Part shown: piece after piece, positions 23,340-34,100 of the stretch
Layout: every line of letters starts with the position of its first letter
Position numbering within the stretch: position 1 is the first letter of the stretch
DNA from: Diplonema papillatum
Lineage: Eukaryota > Euglenozoa > Diplonemea > Diplonemida > Diplonemidae
Direction: 5' to 3'
Assembly: GCA_030068145.1 (NCBI GenBank)
Contig: JAPJBO010000504.1
Span: forward strand, 1 to 64,000
Length of the DNA: 64,000 bases
Translations under genes and position numbers: made by a program
The notes under the pieces: model-generated
Databases searched by the model: none
Seen by the model: only the letters and a program-made list of their open reading frames with translations
What the model was told of the DNA's origin: nothing

Positions 23340-24975
23340 CTGCAGCGGACAACGCCGAGGGATGTGTGTCTTCGAGGTACTGCTTCGGCGGCGCCTGGTC
23401 GGACCCGTAGCCGAACTGCAGGCAGTAGACGCAGCACATGTCGCGGTGCTGCCGGCACGCACCGTCGATTGCTTCAAGCCGCGACTTGGGGTCGGCTCCG
23501 CCCTTCTGCCGCTCGAGGTACGCAGGCAGGTCGGCGCAAGCGGACACCTGGCCCCGCGTGAAGGCCTGCAACCGCTGCACGTCGTCACCCTCGCACGACT
23601 CCGCAGACGGCGGTGGGCCCGTCCCCCCGCCGTCTCCGCCGCCGCCCGCCGAGGAGTCGGGGGAAAACGTCTCGTACGGGTCCGGGCCGGCTCCGCCGGC
23701 CGTGTGGCAGTACCCGGCGACCTCCTCGGTGCACGTCAGCGCTTGGCTGCAGTCGATGCCGGCGACGAACGGCTGGCCCACGCAGCCTTGGACGTAGTAC
23801 GCGTACAGGCATTCGCCGACGTCCATCGAATAGCAATCGACCGCTGCGGTCTGTGCGTGCCGCGCATAGTAATCGTCGAACTCATCCTCATCCTCATACT
23901 CACCGTATTTGTACGGCCACGTGTGCATCCACGGCGAGTGCGGGAAAGCCGGAGGAAGCCCCAGCGCCGGGTCCCAGTAAAAGCACCACGCCCCTTCAGG
24001 GTCTTCGTCCGGGTTCCTGCAATAGTTGTGGTGGCCCACACCGTCTCCTTTGCGGCTCGACACCTCGGTGAGCTCACTCGTCGTTTCGTACGGGAAGAAG
24101 TACAGCGTAGCGTCGTCCCACTCGTACGGTCTGTACGGATGGTCGTAAAACGTGTGCCCCCACGACAAGCACTCGTGCCCGTCCACGGTGCGGTTGACTC
24201 TTCCATGGTAGGTGGATCCCTTTGGGAGCGCGGTTGCTCCGTGGGTTTCCAGTGGGGGCTCGGGACGGTACACGGTGTACTTCTTGAAGTAATCGGCGCG
24301 TTGCTTCGGGCCGTCGGCGGTGGCTGGGTCGAGGGGGGACGACAACAGCGAGACACGCTGCACGTGGCCTTTGCTACCGGTTTCGTGGATTTCGATCTCG
24401 CTGACAGCGAGCGTCGGTTCGATGGCGATGATGATGGTCGGGCCTCCACTTGCATGCTCGTCCGCAGAACGTTCCATTCCCGGTATCCAACTCCTCATAT
24501 CAGCAGCATCCAAATGCCACTGATCACTCGTACAGACCGAAACCGTGCTGTCCGCCGTTCCTAGTATAAACGCGACACCTCCAACGGCATCGTCTTCACT
24601 ACTCGCTCCCACCACATCCACCGCGTACCTTTCCGCTGATCCTGTAGCCACCGTTCCTTTGTACTCCGAAGCTTCGACTGGCCACGGCAAGCATTCGACG
24701 TCCCAGTTCCCTGCTGTTTCGCACACTTTTTGATCGATCCCGGGCAATACGGTTTTGCAGCAGTACTCCTTCACGCTCGCTTTGCAACGTGCTGTGTACG
24801 GGCCCTCGCAGACAGGGACGCAAGGGCAGCTGGCGTCGGCCGCCGCCGCGCAGGAGAACAAGCACTTGCCATTCGCGTACACCGAGACCAGCCGGTCGTC
24901 CACCAGCCACACCCCGAGCCCGGCGGCGAGTCGCAGGCACGCGAGCAAGCGGAACGTGCGACCGAGAGCGTGCAT
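23340..24975 (-). CDS. Giant gene exon 1: signal peptide and kringle domain
   Basis: The start is the ATG at 24975, because a signal peptide follows at once (MHALGRTFRLLACLRLAAGL). The protein then has a Cys-rich patch (CLFSCAAAADASCPCVPVC). A discoidin-like segment (IIIAIEPTLAVSEIEIHETG, then VQRVSLL and YTVYRPEPP) leads into a kringle at residues about 252-337. The kringle has GSTYHGRVNRTVDGHECLSW, HNYCRNPD and GAWCFYW, including the characteristic cysteines and the NYCRNPD box. A Cys-rich tail with two CxxC-like pairs (MCCVYCLQ) follows. Read straight on, the frame stops at 23290 (a 561-residue protein). Alternatively it splices at GCAG|GTCTGC to exon 2. Kringles are protein- or lipid-binding extracellular folds. 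Confidence 0.72.
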
Positions 24976-25159
24976 GGACGTTTCCGTCCCCGCCGGCCCC
25001 CCCTGCCCCCCACTGTCCCTGTCCTCTCTCGACCCCCTCTGTTTGCGATGCCAATCAATCGAGGTTGTTGCGCGCAGTCCGGTGCCTTTTTTTTGACTTT
25101 CTTCTTGGTGTTTTTCCTGCGGGTGGTGATTGTGCTGTGGATCCCTTCTCTCTCTTCCC
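24976..25159 (-). promoter_or_regulatory. Upstream region of the giant gene
   Basis: This is the stretch just before the chosen ATG. It is strongly strand-asymmetric: C/T-rich on the plus strand, so purine-rich on the coding strand. No TATA box or other defined motif is recognisable. The label rests only on position. Confidence 0.2.
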
Positions 25160-25885
25160 TTTTTTTCCGTTCGCTGGGTGGTTTTGCAATGCTTCTGTCG
25201 GGTCGAATCTCTACCAGACTCTAGCCTACAAAGCAACCGCGCTGTTTGCATCACCGTTCGGAGCATGGATGCACTGACAGCTCACTTTAGATTCACTTCT
25301 GGCTCGCGCTGACAACCCGTATGACGGGACATCGTGTCAGCTCCTACTCGCGCTTTTTTTTTGCGGTTCGGCAGAACGAGCGTTGCTTCGCCCGAACTTT
25401 GCTTCACCAGAACTTAGCATCGCCCGAGCGTTGCTTCGCCGAACTTTGCTCAGCTTCGCGATCTTTGCTAACTTAGCTTCACCAGAGCGTTGCTTCGCCC
25501 GAACTTTGCTTCACCAGAACTCAGCTTCGCGAACTTTGCTTCGAACTTAGCTTCGCCAGAACTTAGCATCGCCCGAACTTTACTATTTCCCGAACTTTAC
25601 CTGCTGCCTCCAGTCTCGCCCCGCGCCGGTCTTACGCCGAGCGCACGTACGTTCACTTTTTTCCGTTCGCTGGGGGAATTCTTCTTCAATGCTTCTGTCA
25701 GGTCGAATTGCTACTAGACTCTGGTCTAGTAGCTACAAAGTAACCCCGCTGTTTGCGCCGTTCGGAGCATGGATGCACTTGAAAGCTCACTTAGATTCAC
25801 TTCTAGCTCGCGCGCTGGCAACTCGTATGACGGGACAGCACCGGACGGGTTATGGCACTGTGCCAACTCCGACTCGCGCTTTGCA
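25160..25885. repeat. Direct repeat pair flanking a degenerate minisatellite
   Basis: Two diverged direct copies (about 25160-25355 and 25656-25885) share CCGTTCGCTGGG, AATGCTTCTGTC, GTTCGGAGCATGGATGCACT and TTAGATTCACTTCT. Between them, at about 25370-25602, lies a degenerate array of short units of the type GCTTCGCCCGAACTTT and GCTTCACCAGAACTTA. No gene is seen. Confidence 0.7.
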
Positions 25886-26454
25886 TGTTGCGGATTGGCG
25901 TTTCACCGACCTAGTCTGTACCTTCTTGAATGAAAGCAGCAACTCGGGGGAGCCCTGGCTACTATTTTACGGATAGAGCGATGGTGGAGCGTTCCGCCCG
26001 CCAGCATCCCCATCATCTCGACACACGTGCGTGTTCCAAAAAGCACCGTTTGTTCACGAGCGTGATCCACTCACCTGTTTTAGTGCGCATACGGATAAGC
26101 AGTAGGTTGTAGCCTGCCTCTCCGACACGCAAGCGGCACCGTCAAAACAAGAGTGGACAAGAAGCTCAGCGGCTCTACCTCAGCGGATCGTTCAAGCAAG
26201 CGAAGAGGCCGCATTCTCTGGAAAGAGTTTGCAGCCCCTGCGCGAGGGGGGAAAATCTTAGTTAGTGCTTCGCATCGCGTCCCATTTCGCGTTTCGATCG
26301 GAAAGCGCGGAAGTGCAAGCGCAGACAGGACGACGTTCGCTACAAAATTACAGCCAGGCCAGTCCCTGCGGTGAGGGACTCTAGGTTGTTGAGCAGAATA
26401 CTGTCTCACGTGCGTGTTTGAAGCCGGCCTCAAGTCTTTTTAGAACTATTCGGG
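25886..26454. other. Intergenic, no feature seen
   Basis: No coding signal was found. A GGAAAGAGTTT motif at about 26218 recurs near 57912, a hint of another low-copy repeat. Confidence 0.4.
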
Positions 26455-27102
26455 TATTGCGGGCAGTCCAGAATGCGGAAGATGGTCATTCCTCCCTTGC
26501 GTCCGCTCGTCTTCGCCGACGTTGGCAACGCCGTTCGAGCTTCGTGAGCACTTTTCACGATGACTGCTCCGTGCCAAGCCGCGCAGCCGAAAGGACGACG
26601 TTGAACAGCACGGCCCTGTGTTGGGCGCTTCGCTGGGTTGAATGGATCTCGAACTGAGACAAGATCTAGACGGAACCAAGCGCTCCGAAACGTAGTCCCG
26701 CGGGCGGTCCGCGATGCGGAAGATTTGGTCAAGGAACGCCGGTGTGCGCGTTTCGCCGGCGGTTCTTTTTCCGCGACCTCAGCGTGCCGTACCAGTCGAC
26801 CACGCACGCCCCGCGCGAGGATCTCGAGCTGGTCTCGAAGGTGGCGTACGTGTCCATGCTGCTCTCGATGACGACAGCAGGCGACAACGCAACGACCATG
26901 GCCACAGCGTCTGGAATGTGTCCGCTTGTCTTCTCCGACATCGGCAACGTCGTTGTGTCGAGCTTCGTGAGCACTTTTCACGATGTCTGCTCCATGCCAA
27001 ACCGCTCAGCCGAAAAGAAGGAAGGACAACGTTCAACTACAGCACGACCCTGTGCTCGGCACTCCTCTGGGTTGAATGGATCTCGAACGAGACAAGACTA
27101 GG
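26455..27102 (-). pseudogene. Tandem partial copies of the nucleoside hydrolase 3' end
   Basis: Downstream of the hydrolase stop, its 3' end is repeated in tandem with a unit of about 430 bases. The better copy (about 26690-26975) encodes DAVAMVVALSPAVVIESSMD and [16 protein letters not shown], matching the real C-terminus with substitutions, then loses the frame. A further partial copy lies at about 26455-26690. The shared boundary sequence includes AAGCGCTCCGAAACGTAGTC. Confidence 0.75.
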
Positions 27103-27873
27103 CTAGGCGGGTACCAAGCGCTCCGAAACGTAGTCCCGCGGGCGGTCCACGATGCGGAAGATGTGGTCAAGGAACGCCGAGGTGCGCGTTTCGAGCACGA
27201 GGCGCGTGTTGAGCCACCGGCCGTTCTTGTTCCGCGACCTCAGCGTGCCGTACCAGTCGACCACGCACGCCCCGCGAGAGGACCTCGAGCTGGTCTCGAT
27301 GGTGGCGTACGTGTCCATGCTGTTCTTGATGAAGACGGCAGGCGACAACGCAGCAACCATGGCCACAGCGTCTGGAAGCACGCAGGTTGCTCCCTGCGTC
27401 CGCTCGTCTTCTCCAACGTCGGCAAGGCCGTCGTTCGTGGGCCGCGTGAACTGTTCGAGCTTCGCCAGTATTTTGTAGACAACTGCTTGCATAGCTCGGC
27501 GCCTCTCGCATTCACCCACGCTTTCCTCTGCCTCCGGCGGCGTGACGGCGGGCGGCCTGCCGCCTACCCTGCCTAGCAGCTGGTCGAATTCGTCCCACAG
27601 CATCGGGCAAGCCAAAGTGACCTCCCACGCCACCATGGTAACCGGCGGCGTGTCGAACGGTACCGCCCTCCCCGCGCACTGCATCACCACGAGTGCTGCC
27701 TCCGGGTCGCAGTGGAAGTTGTACTCGCTCGACAGGCCAGAGTTGCCTTTCGCCTGCAGCGCGCCGCCCATGACGACGAGCCCTGGATACTCGTCGTCCC
27801 CGAGGTCCTTCAGCAGATGCGGGCAGATGCGCAGGGCTAGAGCGATGTTGGTCAGGGGACCCAACGCGACGAG
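27103..27873 (-). CDS. Nucleoside hydrolase (IUNH family), exon 2
   Basis: The second of two exons, 257 codons including the stop, starts after ACAACAG in phase 0. It opens with [14 protein letters not shown], the family signature. It carries [11 protein letters not shown], where the E/N/D residues contact the ribose and the calcium ion in characterised hydrolases. Near the end [10 protein letters not shown] matches the position of the last calcium-binding aspartate, and [12 protein letters not shown] follows. Family members cleave the N-glycosidic bond of purine or pyrimidine nucleosides to ribose and free base, for nucleoside salvage, in the cytosol. With exon 1 the product is 379 residues, a little longer than the usual 310-340. 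A Glu/Arg-rich loop after TPPEAEESV accounts for part of the excess. Confidence 0.85.
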   Translation of the reverse strand, partial: LVALGPLTNIALALRICPHLLKDLGDDEYPGLVVMGGALQAKGNSGLSSEYNFHCDPEAALVVMQCAGRAVPFDTPPVTMVAWEVTLACPMLWDEFDQLLGRVGGRPPAVTPPEAEESVGECERRRAMQAVVYKILAKLEQFTRPTNDGLADVGEDERTQGATCVLPDAVAMVAALSPAVFIKNSMDTYATIETSSRSSRGACVVDWYGTLRSRNKNGRWLNTRLVLETRTSAFLDHIFRIVDRPRDYVSERLVPA

Positions 27874-28282
27874 CTGTTGTGGTTGCTGGGGTAAAATCTT
27901 AGTTCGGTGGTCCAGACGGAATCTTGTCTCTCGTGTGCGTTTGAGAATGCTTACACAAAAAGAAATAGAGCATAATATATTATAGGGAGCTCACCTGCCA
28001 GTGTTGCATGTCTTTGCCCCTGCCTCCTCTCCGGACTCGACCCTCCAGTGTCGCGGTGGTAAGCAACAGCAGGATCTGCCGACCGGAATCCCCGGTACTG
28101 CGGTTGCTTTCCCAGATGAATCTGCAGAAAAGATAGTACGTGCTGATAACGTACTGATTTCAGCACGTGTACACGTACTGATTCAGCATGTGTACAGTAC
28201 AAAAAGAAACAGTCTAAAATTAACGTGCTGAATCAGTACGATCAGCATGCTGAACGTAAGGTCTGCACCAGCTTCCGCACAC
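27874..28282 (-). other. Intron of the nucleoside hydrolase gene, with strong inverted repeats
   Basis: A 409-base intron runs from TGGCAG|GTGTGC to ACAACAG|CTC. It holds an exact 15-base inverted repeat (28174-28188 with 28226-28240). Another related copy of the arm (CGTACTGATTTCAGCACG) lies near 28151, so the RNA could form alternative hairpins. Confidence 0.75.
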
Positions 28283-28651
28283 CTGCCAAACCTCGCCCGG
28301 CTCCTTTTCAGCGCCCAGCAAGTTGACGAGGGCGACGACAGCCGAGACTTCTTCCTGCTTCTGGCGCGTCTCGGCCCACGTGGCGTCGCCGAACCCGTCT
28401 GTGCCGTGGCCGCCCCAGCCGCGGGTTTCCTTCTTGGCCAGCAGGGGCTCCGTGGCACCCGCGTACACCGGGACCGAAGCGCCGACGGCTTCGAGGAGCC
28501 GGATCGCGTTGCAGACAGCCTGGTCGACGCCGACGTTGCCCCACGTGCACGTGATCGCCTCGACGTCCACGGCATCCGAGTGCAGCGCGCAGAGCATGGC
28601 TATGCCGTCGTCCGCCCCGCAGTCCGTGTCTATGATCATTTTCCGCCGCAT
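28283..28651 (-). CDS. Nucleoside hydrolase (IUNH family), exon 1
   Basis: The start is the ATG at 28651, giving MRRKMIIDTDCGADDGIAML. The DTDxGxDD box is the calcium- and ribose-binding motif at the N-terminus of all IUNH proteins, so the N-terminus is complete. HGTDGFGD further on is the usual glycine-rich active-site loop. The exon ends at TGGCAG|GTGTGC after 123 codons, in phase 0. Upstream lies a tandem array of copies of this exon's first part, each carrying its own ATG, so which copy acts as promoter and 5' leader is unclear. No targeting peptide is visible, so a cytosolic enzyme is expected. Base specificity cannot be read from the sequence. Confidence 0.85.
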
Positions 28652-29660
28652 CTTTTACTTTGCCCGGCTTCCCCCGGCGCTCCGCCAGGGGGTGGGAGGA
28701 GGGGACAGCACCGCCGCTGCGACCAGGTACCCTTTTTCTTTCTTACCACGGCACTTTCTATGTGTTCTCTAGTTAAAGTTCGCTTGAGATTCCGGGGGGT
28801 TAAGAGTCTCGTCCGTGTGACTTTTGTTAAATGGGTTAAACGCGTTGCAGACAGCCTGATCGACGCCGACGTTGCCCACGTGCACGTGATCGCCTCGACG
28901 TCCACAGCATCCGAGTGCAGCGCGCAGAGCATGGCTATGCCGTCGTCCGCCCCGCAGTCCGTGTCTATGATCATTTTCCGCCGCATCTTTTACGCTGCCG
29001 GGCTTCCCCCGGCGCTCCGCCAGGGTGGGAGGAGGGGACAGCACCGCCGCTGCGACCAGGTACCCTTTTTCTTTCTTACCACGGCACTTTCTATGTGTTC
29101 TCTTAGAGTTAAAGTTCGCTTGAGATTCCGGGGGGTTAAGAGTCTCGTCCGTATGACTTTTGTTCAATGGGTTAAACGCGTTGCAGACAGCCTGGTCGAC
29201 GCCGACGTTGCCCACGTGCACGTGATCGCCTCGACGTCCACAGCATCCGAGTGCAGCGCGCAGAGCATGGCTATGCCGTCGTCCGCCCCGCAGTCCGTGT
29301 CTATGATCATTTTCCGCCGCATCTTTTACGCTGCCCGGCTTCCCCCGGCGCTCCGCCAGGGTGGGAGGAGGGGACAGCACCGCCGCTGCGACCAGGTACC
29401 CTTTTTCTTTCTTACCACGGCACTTTCTATGTGTTCTCTTAGAGTTAAAGTTCGCTTGAGATACCGGGGGGTTAAGAGTCTCGTCCGTATGACTTTTGTT
29501 CAATGGGTTAAACGCGTTGCAGACAGCCTGGTCGACGCCGACGTTGCCCCACGTGCACATGATCGCCTCGACGTCCACGGCATCCGAGTCAGAGCATGGC
29601 TATGCCGTCGTCCGCACCGCAGTCCGTGTCTATGATCTTTTTTTGCCGCAACCTCTACTT
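28652..29660 (-). repeat. Tandem array of the nucleoside hydrolase 5' end, unit about 336 bases
   Basis: The start of exon 1 and its upstream region recur in tandem. Copies of the exon segment begin near 28506 (the real exon), 28842, 29178 and 29513, spaced 335-336 bases. Each copy carries the sequence for IIDTDCGADDGIAMLCALHS, or nearly so. The second and third copies lack one C in the run that encodes TWGN, which shifts the frame. The fourth keeps that run but has lost bases nearby. Each unit also carries the R5 motif (GTTAAAGTTCGCTTGAGAT). Confidence 0.85.
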
Positions 29661-30117
29661 TGCCCTCTATTGAGCCACTCCCTATTTCGAGCTCCGGCCA
29701 GTGCCTAGTGTCAACGTCCTCACTGCCTGAAGTTATGAGCCTAGAGCAAGATAAGTGTTCCGTGTAAAAAGACTTCGGAGGTCACACTAAGGTGGTGACG
29801 CTGGGCGACACCCGGCTTGCTTCGTACAGGTACCACTGCAGAGGCACCGGAGACTGCGTTTGTGGCAGTGCAGCGTGTCAGCAGCTCGAAAGGAAAGTCC
29901 ACGGCCGGAACAAGCAAGCAACAGATGTCCCTTTCTGGCAGCGTGGCAAGGAAAGTAGCACCTAATGGGGACATTGCTGCTTGCGAGGCAGAGGCGTTGT
30001 CTATCAGAAGAGCAAAGAAAGAACGCAGAGTGAAGCAGTCACGGAGGGGCGGGGGGGTGCAAGAGCGTCGCTTTTTGGTCGTATGCCGTGAACAACGGAC
30101 TTGATAGAACTTGTATA
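29661..30117. other. Intergenic, no feature seen
   Basis: I found no coding signal or repeat I could support here. Confidence 0.4.
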
Positions 30118-31165
30118 ACAGCCCAGTGCGGGGGGTAACCTGGAAAAGTCGATATTTCTTTCTGAGGTTCGGGTTAGGTACCAGGGAAAGCCTGCTACAC
30201 GGGAGCCAAGCTTCACGTGTTCGGCGGTACTGCGTATTACCGTAATGCCGGTTGCAGTAAGATTGCGTGCACAATAGTCCTGATGGACATCGCATCCGTG
30301 TCAATACAGCAGCACGAGGCCGGCGTCGCTTTTTGGTCGTATGCCGTGAACACCGGACTTGATAGAACTTGTAAAACAGCCCAGTGGGGGGGGGGGGTAA
30401 CCTGGAAAAGTCGTTATTTCATTCGGAGGTTCGGGTTAGGTACCAGGGAAAGCCTGCTACACGGGAGCCAAGCTTCACGTGTTCGGCGGTACTGCAGAGC
30501 CACGGGCCTACGGGTCAAGTGGCTACCGATTTCCCAAACTAAAGCATCAAGGCGTGGCGCACCTTGGGGCTTGGCGCTCGCACTGAACACAAGCTCGTCG
30601 AAACGGTCAACCACAGGGCAGAGCGGACGGGGGGGTTGTAGCACTGTGCTGCCACCGACACAAGCTTTGCAAGCTGTGGTTGACCGCCACGTTCCTGGAC
30701 CCGGAGCGGCCTTTTTCTTCTTTCTTCATTTCTCTCGAGGTTCTGGATGGTTTGGCAGGCCCCACGTCACCTTTTCTGCTCTCAGCGGACCAATCTGCTT
30801 GTACAAACCAAAGCCGAACCGGCCTCGCAATACCGGATACTACCCTTTCTTCAGGAATAACAGGTACCAGGGAAAGCCTGCTACACGGGAGCCAAGCTTC
30901 ACGTGTTCGGCGATACTGCAGAGCCACGGGCCTACGGGTCCAGAGGCTACCGATTTCCCAAACTAAAGCATCAAGGCGTGGCGCACCTTGGGGCCAGGCG
31001 CTTGCGCCGAACACAAGCTCGTCGAGACGGTCAGCCACAGGGCAGAGCGGACGGGGTTGTGGCACTGTGCTGCCTCCGACTCAAGCTTTGCAAGCTGTGG
31101 TTGACCGTCACGTTCCTGGACCAGGAGCGGCCGTTTTCTTTTGCTTCTTTCTTCTTCAGGAATAT
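30118..31165. repeat. Triplicated non-coding block
   Basis: Three direct copies share CCAGGGAAAGCCTGCTACAC and ACGTGTTCGG. They lie at about 30118-30235 (short), 30375-30720 and 30860-31165. The two longer copies also share TTTCCCAAACTAAAGCATCA, GGTTGACCG and CACGTTCCTGGACC. Frames run through the copies on both strands but none resembles a known protein. Confidence 0.7.
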
Positions 31166-34100
31166 CAATGCTCCTTCTTCGTTTTCTGGGCAAGATGAAG
31201 AGAAGTGTGAGGGGGCAGGTCTTTCAAGTCTCGGTCCTTCGTCTGCTCTCGATCAAGCGTGTGCGAGGCAGCGTGAAGGACGAGGCTTTGGAGACAACTG
31301 AACCTGGACGCTTCTCCAGGGTAAAAGAGTTCGTTTCCAGACTGATTTCGAGTTTTGAGAAGTCGGTATTTTTGAGTCTCCGGTTGACCGTCGAAGCGGG
31401 CTGGTGAAGGCGGTTGCAGCGATCGCCTTGCTTTTCTGTGTCGTTTACACCTTTGTGCACGTTCTTCATGTTTTTTTGAGCCGGTTGGCTCGCCTGTATC
31501 ACCCGTCCCCCCCTACGGGGGGCCTCACAGCCCCGAGGTTTCCCTTCCCCGGAACATCAAAGACCCCTACTTCGCAGTGGGCGGAGTGGTGGAAAGATAA
31601 AAGGGGCAAGCCTGCTACGCTTCTTCCTCCGTTTGCTTTCGAGGTCACGCGCGCGAGGCAGCGTTTACGAAGAGTTCGAGGCCGGTCGGAACATTGGATG
31701 GTGGTAACAGGTTGACGCCCAGAGCCTTGCAACAAAAATCTATCCGTTCGAATGTGGACTGCATGCTGACTGTAGCAACACGAGCGATTTGCAGGCAAAC
31801 CTTCGCTTCGAGGGGTTTGAATGAATGAGCGTTCGGCAAGACGGACAGGGTAGGGAGGAGAGGCGGGGATCTTAGTAGTTTAGGCAAACACGGCCTTTCA
31901 TGCAGTGTTTGATGCTAGCATCAAACACTGGTCGGTCTTCGTCGAAGAAAACGAGCTTCCGTTTTCGGGCTAAAACCGTACACCGCGAGAGTAGGAGAAA
32001 GTAGAAAGGGAAACTAGAATTTCGTTGACCACACTACCCGAATCCTGGACGTGTTTTCAGGTGGCAAATTGGCAAATGGTCATGATCAGAAGGTCCTACT
32101 TGGGCGGTTCCGTTTCCTCACACATTGCATGTGGCTAAAAAAGACAGGCGCTTCGTTTTGTTTGTGCGTGCCGGTTGATCGTTTTCCCACTTGTATTTAC
32201 CCTGTGTCTGATCAACCACCAAAACACGCTGCCCGCGTCTTTTCAGCCTGCACAATACATTGAAGGGCAACCCGCAAGATTGTTAGTACTAAAAAAAGGG
32301 GGGGGAGGTACGATTTGTTTGTGGCTCGTAACGAACCGCCACTACCTTCACTGGAGGTGTTTACGCGCTTTTCTCGAGGGAGACGTTGTAACCGTTCAAG
32401 ACAAATCTATTGGCACATTCTTACCACGAGAAAAGCGACACTTTCCCGTCGCAGCACACTCAGTCGCCTTTTCTTTCAACAGGGGGGAACGGGAGGGATA
32501 AGACAGAAGAACCAGAAAATGGACCCAAAACGATGATTTACGGTTCCTTAAGGAGAAGGCAAAGGCACTTTTTTCTCTCTCTTTTCTTTTTCCCTGAATT
32601 GACGTCGGTTCTTTTCCTATCCTCCCTCGGTGTTGCCGCGGGTTCTTCCTGATCGAGGCGCTGGTATGGACAGGAGCCCCGCGCCAACACGGCGGTGACA
32701 AAAGAAGTGATCGACTTGATGCCTTGTCCTTTCATCGGCGCACCTCGCTGCTGTTGATAGCCTCGGTTCTTATCGCGTACAACGTGTGCGCTGCTTGCTG
32801 CCTCACCATCCTGGTTGGTTGAAGGAGCAATCCGTGGACGACGGTAGGATAAAGCTTGACCCCATGGGTACATTTTGGTAGGTTCCCGAAGTGACCACCG
32901 GACCTCTAGTGTTTTCTACAAGATCGCACCTGTCTCGAGTCTTGCTCAGGAGTCTAGTTGTAGTTCTGTAAAAGAAGAAAACGGTTTCCCGATGGACAGG
33001 ACCCGGTTGACTCCCCGAAATGCGTCGACGGTGGATTCCAGCGTGTTCCCAACAATTCTTCAGTGCGATTACGATTCGTGGCAACGCTGAGTGCTAGTCT
33101 CGCAGTGTGAGAGAACATTCTTACGGTGAGACCGGGGAAACACGTACTTGATTCTCCCGACTGAATCGGGAGCGGCCAATCAGCCAATCAAAATATGCCG
33201 ACCACGCACAGTGACCGACCTATTGGGCGCAGGGGTGGTTTCGGTTTCTAATTGTATTTGTCTATCTCTCTATGCAAGACGTTCTTTCGAAAGCCCTGCG
33301 CGCGCTGTTCAGTTCATTTCGACTATATTACTCTTGTTGTGTCGCCGGCATACCAATCAGTCCGCTCAGCACTCTTTCCGTTGATGCCAACCCGTGCACC
33401 AGTTCCGGGAACGTGACACTGCCCACAGACGTTTGTTTGTAGCACACACTAAGAATCTTACTCTGACATTCGCCAACACCGAACAGTTCGTTTGTTCGTT
33501 CCATCGAACGGCAGAAGGCGTTCCCTTTATTCCGTCTCTTTAAAGCAGAACCTTCTTCCGAAGTCCAGCATGCACAGTTTCAATTTCGGCATAAAGCAAC
33601 ATCGTGTCAGGTGCGCCACGTTGCATATGGTATGGGCAGCAGACGAAATTCCTGGTGCAATGTCGGATTGGGCAACTCGTTTCTTTCTTTTTTCAGAGGT
33701 AAAGCTCGCAAGCTTGATTTCGCAACCCAATACACCCGCAAACACTCGCCAGCTACCATGGTTCGTCTCTTCTTACCACCTCGAAAGGCCTACTTTACGG
33801 GATCCTTTTACTTGAGGGTGTTCGGGAGGAAGACAGCTCCCGGGTGACTAGCCCTGCGTTCGAAAGCGTGCGGGAAGGTGAATGGCGTTGCCGCGAAGCC
33901 GCATTCTTGGGCGCAGGCTCGGACCGTCCTGGTAGCACAGATGTCACGCGGAGGTGAGCCAGTCGACCCAGTTTGATGCAGCCCGCGAAGGACCCAAAGC
34001 ACTTCCCACAAACGCAAACGGCAGGCTGCAATGCACCGGATAATGACCTGACGAAGCTGGTGTTTTTCAGTCCGAGGAAGGATGGGGGTTCTCTACAAGG

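Larger units (their letters stand above)
1..24975 (-). other. Giant multi-domain receptor-like gene, six visible exons (gene span)
   Basis: I join six open blocks into one gene: 24975-23340, 22433-21442, 21057-8800, 7985-2820, 1723-1598 and about 1231-137. Every junction is GT-AG and keeps the reading frame (phase 1 at the first junction, phase 0 at the others). The joined product is at least about 7,090 residues. Order: signal peptide; discoidin-like segment with an inserted kringle (about 252-337); EGF and other Cys-rich modules; a Pro/Thr linker; C-type lectin domain (about 3550-3950); TIG/IPT near 4860-5000; PAN (about 5570-5640); Cys-rich stalk (about 6590-6665); membrane segments; WW domain (about 6970-7005). 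The gene runs off the left edge because the last exon ends at a donor-like AAC|GTATGC. The weakest join is exon 1 to exon 2. It is supported by matching phase and by two halves of a discoidin-like pattern lying on either side. Confidence 0.62.

Noticed and set aside
28769-29578. 269-residue minus-strand frame with repeated motifs
   Set aside because: It is the tandem 5' array read in a shifted frame; the repeats are DNA repeats, not protein domains.
30217-30966. 249-residue plus-strand frame
   Set aside because: It lies in the triplicated block, the copies do not keep a common frame, and there is no domain.
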